This document shows positions 63,625 through 64,000 of a DNA stretch of 64,000 nucleotides, piece after piece (within the stretch, counting starts at the first letter, position 1; every line of letters begins with the position of its first letter). The stretch is taken from the NCBI RefSeq assembly GCF_014192105.1, contig NZ_JACHXK010000004.1, positions 124,001 to 188,000 of the forward strand, written 5' to 3'. Made by a program: the position numbers and the translations under genes. The notes under the pieces are model-generated. The model saw only the letters and a list, made by a program, of their open reading frames with translations. It was not told the DNA's origin and ran no database searches. Origin of the DNA: Paenibacillus phyllosphaerae. GTDB taxonomy: Bacteria; Bacillota; Bacilli; Paenibacillales; Paenibacillaceae.

Positions 63625-64000
63625 CTATCCTTTGACCGAGCCGATCATCGACCCTTTCGCAAAATGCTTTTGCAAAAACGGATAAACCGCCAAAATCGGC
63701 GCCGTTGCCGTCACGACCGCGGCCATCTTGAGCATTTCGGTCGGCGGTGCCGTATAATCCGCTGCCGAAGCGGCGATATCGGTGTTCGTCGCGCTAAGCA
63801 GCATATTTTGCAGCAATACCTGAATGGGCCACTGCTCGGCGCTTTGCAGATAAAGCAAAGCATTAAAGAACTGATTCCAATAGCCGACCGCGTAGAACAG
63901 GCCGAAGGCCGCCATCGCCGGCAGCGAGATCGGAACAATGATGGACAGCCAGGTCCGAAGCGCGCTGCAGCCATCGATCGCCGCCGACTCGCTAAGCTCG
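63625..64000 (-). CDS. Carbohydrate ABC transporter permease (CUT1, LplC/YtcP-like), C-terminal part
   Basis: The frame is open to the right edge, so the start lies outside the window. The visible 124 residues contain the EAA loop ELSESAAIDGCSALRTWLSI followed by IVPISLPAMAAF, two transmembrane segments and the C-terminal YPFLQKHFAKGSMIGSVKG, which is typical of LplC/YtcP-type permeases for complex oligosaccharides. The partner permease and binding protein should lie upstream, beyond the edge. Confidence 0.92.
   Translation of the reverse strand, partial: ELSESAAIDGCSALRTWLSIIVPISLPAMAAFGLFYAVGYWNQFFNALLYLQSAEQWPIQVLLQNMLLSATNTDIAASAADYTAPPTEMLKMAAVVTATAPILAVYPFLQKHFAKGSMIGSVKG

Overview
The window looks like a chromosomal segment of a spore-former of the Paenibacillaceae (Paenibacillus/Cohnella type). 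I infer this from strong AGGAGG-type ribosome binding sites with frequent TTG/GTG starts, a T-box leader, guanidine-I riboswitches, a long sensor-AraC (YesN-like) regulator next to a CUT1 sugar permease, several glycoside hydrolases, a CBO0543-type membrane protein and a copper-amine-oxidase-like stalk protein. Base composition is moderately GC-rich, except for a visibly AT-richer patch at about 5.5-7.7 kb around a chemotaxis receptor. I see no tRNA, rRNA, CRISPR array, complete insertion sequence or prophage.

Layout. 0-5.5 kb: a partial XRE regulator, a quinone-oxidoreductase-type dehydrogenase with a TetR regulator, a ketopantoate-reductase-like protein, a small P-loop kinase and an oligo-1,6-glucosidase. 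5.8-12.5 kb: the chemotaxis receptor, then a five-gene minus-strand operon (secreted protein, ABC ATPase, ABC permease, histidine kinase, response regulator). 12.7-19.8 kb: a 1251-residue GH51 arabinofuranosidase with LamG-like and Ig-like modules, a small unknown protein, a secreted beta-propeller and an aldo/keto reductase. 20-25.3 kb: a 58-residue peptide behind a terminator-containing leader, a P-loop kinase, a GNAT enzyme with the relic of another, a YdcF/SanA protein, an alpha/beta hydrolase, and aspartate-semialdehyde dehydrogenase under a T-box. 25.4-34.8 kb: an M3 peptidase, a LacI regulator, an MBL-fold hydrolase, a glutamine-type ABC transporter operon (glnQHMP order) ending in a TSUP transporter, a small membrane protein and an APH-like kinase. 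35-39.4 kb: a GH3 beta-glucosidase with an AraC regulator, and a CBO0543-family protein.

39.4-48.1 kb is the most informative region. Two guanidine-I (ykkC) riboswitches each precede a minus-strand unit. One unit is two DUF1989 proteins, a biotin-dependent 'urea' carboxylase and allophanate hydrolase. The other is an APC-family permease. Together they read as a guanidine uptake and degradation system: guanidine is carboxylated, deiminated to allophanate and hydrolysed to ammonia and CO2. The carboxylase is therefore better called a guanidine carboxylase.

48.3-64 kb: an effector-binding protein with a NUDIX hydrolase, a beta-lactamase-fold serine hydrolase, a DinB protein, a pentose-phosphate operon (zwf-tkt-tal) with a divergent LysR gene, a stalk protein carrying two families of tandem repeats, an amidotransferase-like protein beside an IMP-cyclohydrolase-like protein, and a sulfatase / sensor-AraC / sugar-permease locus that runs off the right end. 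Most long plus-strand open frames opposite these minus-strand genes are shadows and are left out.
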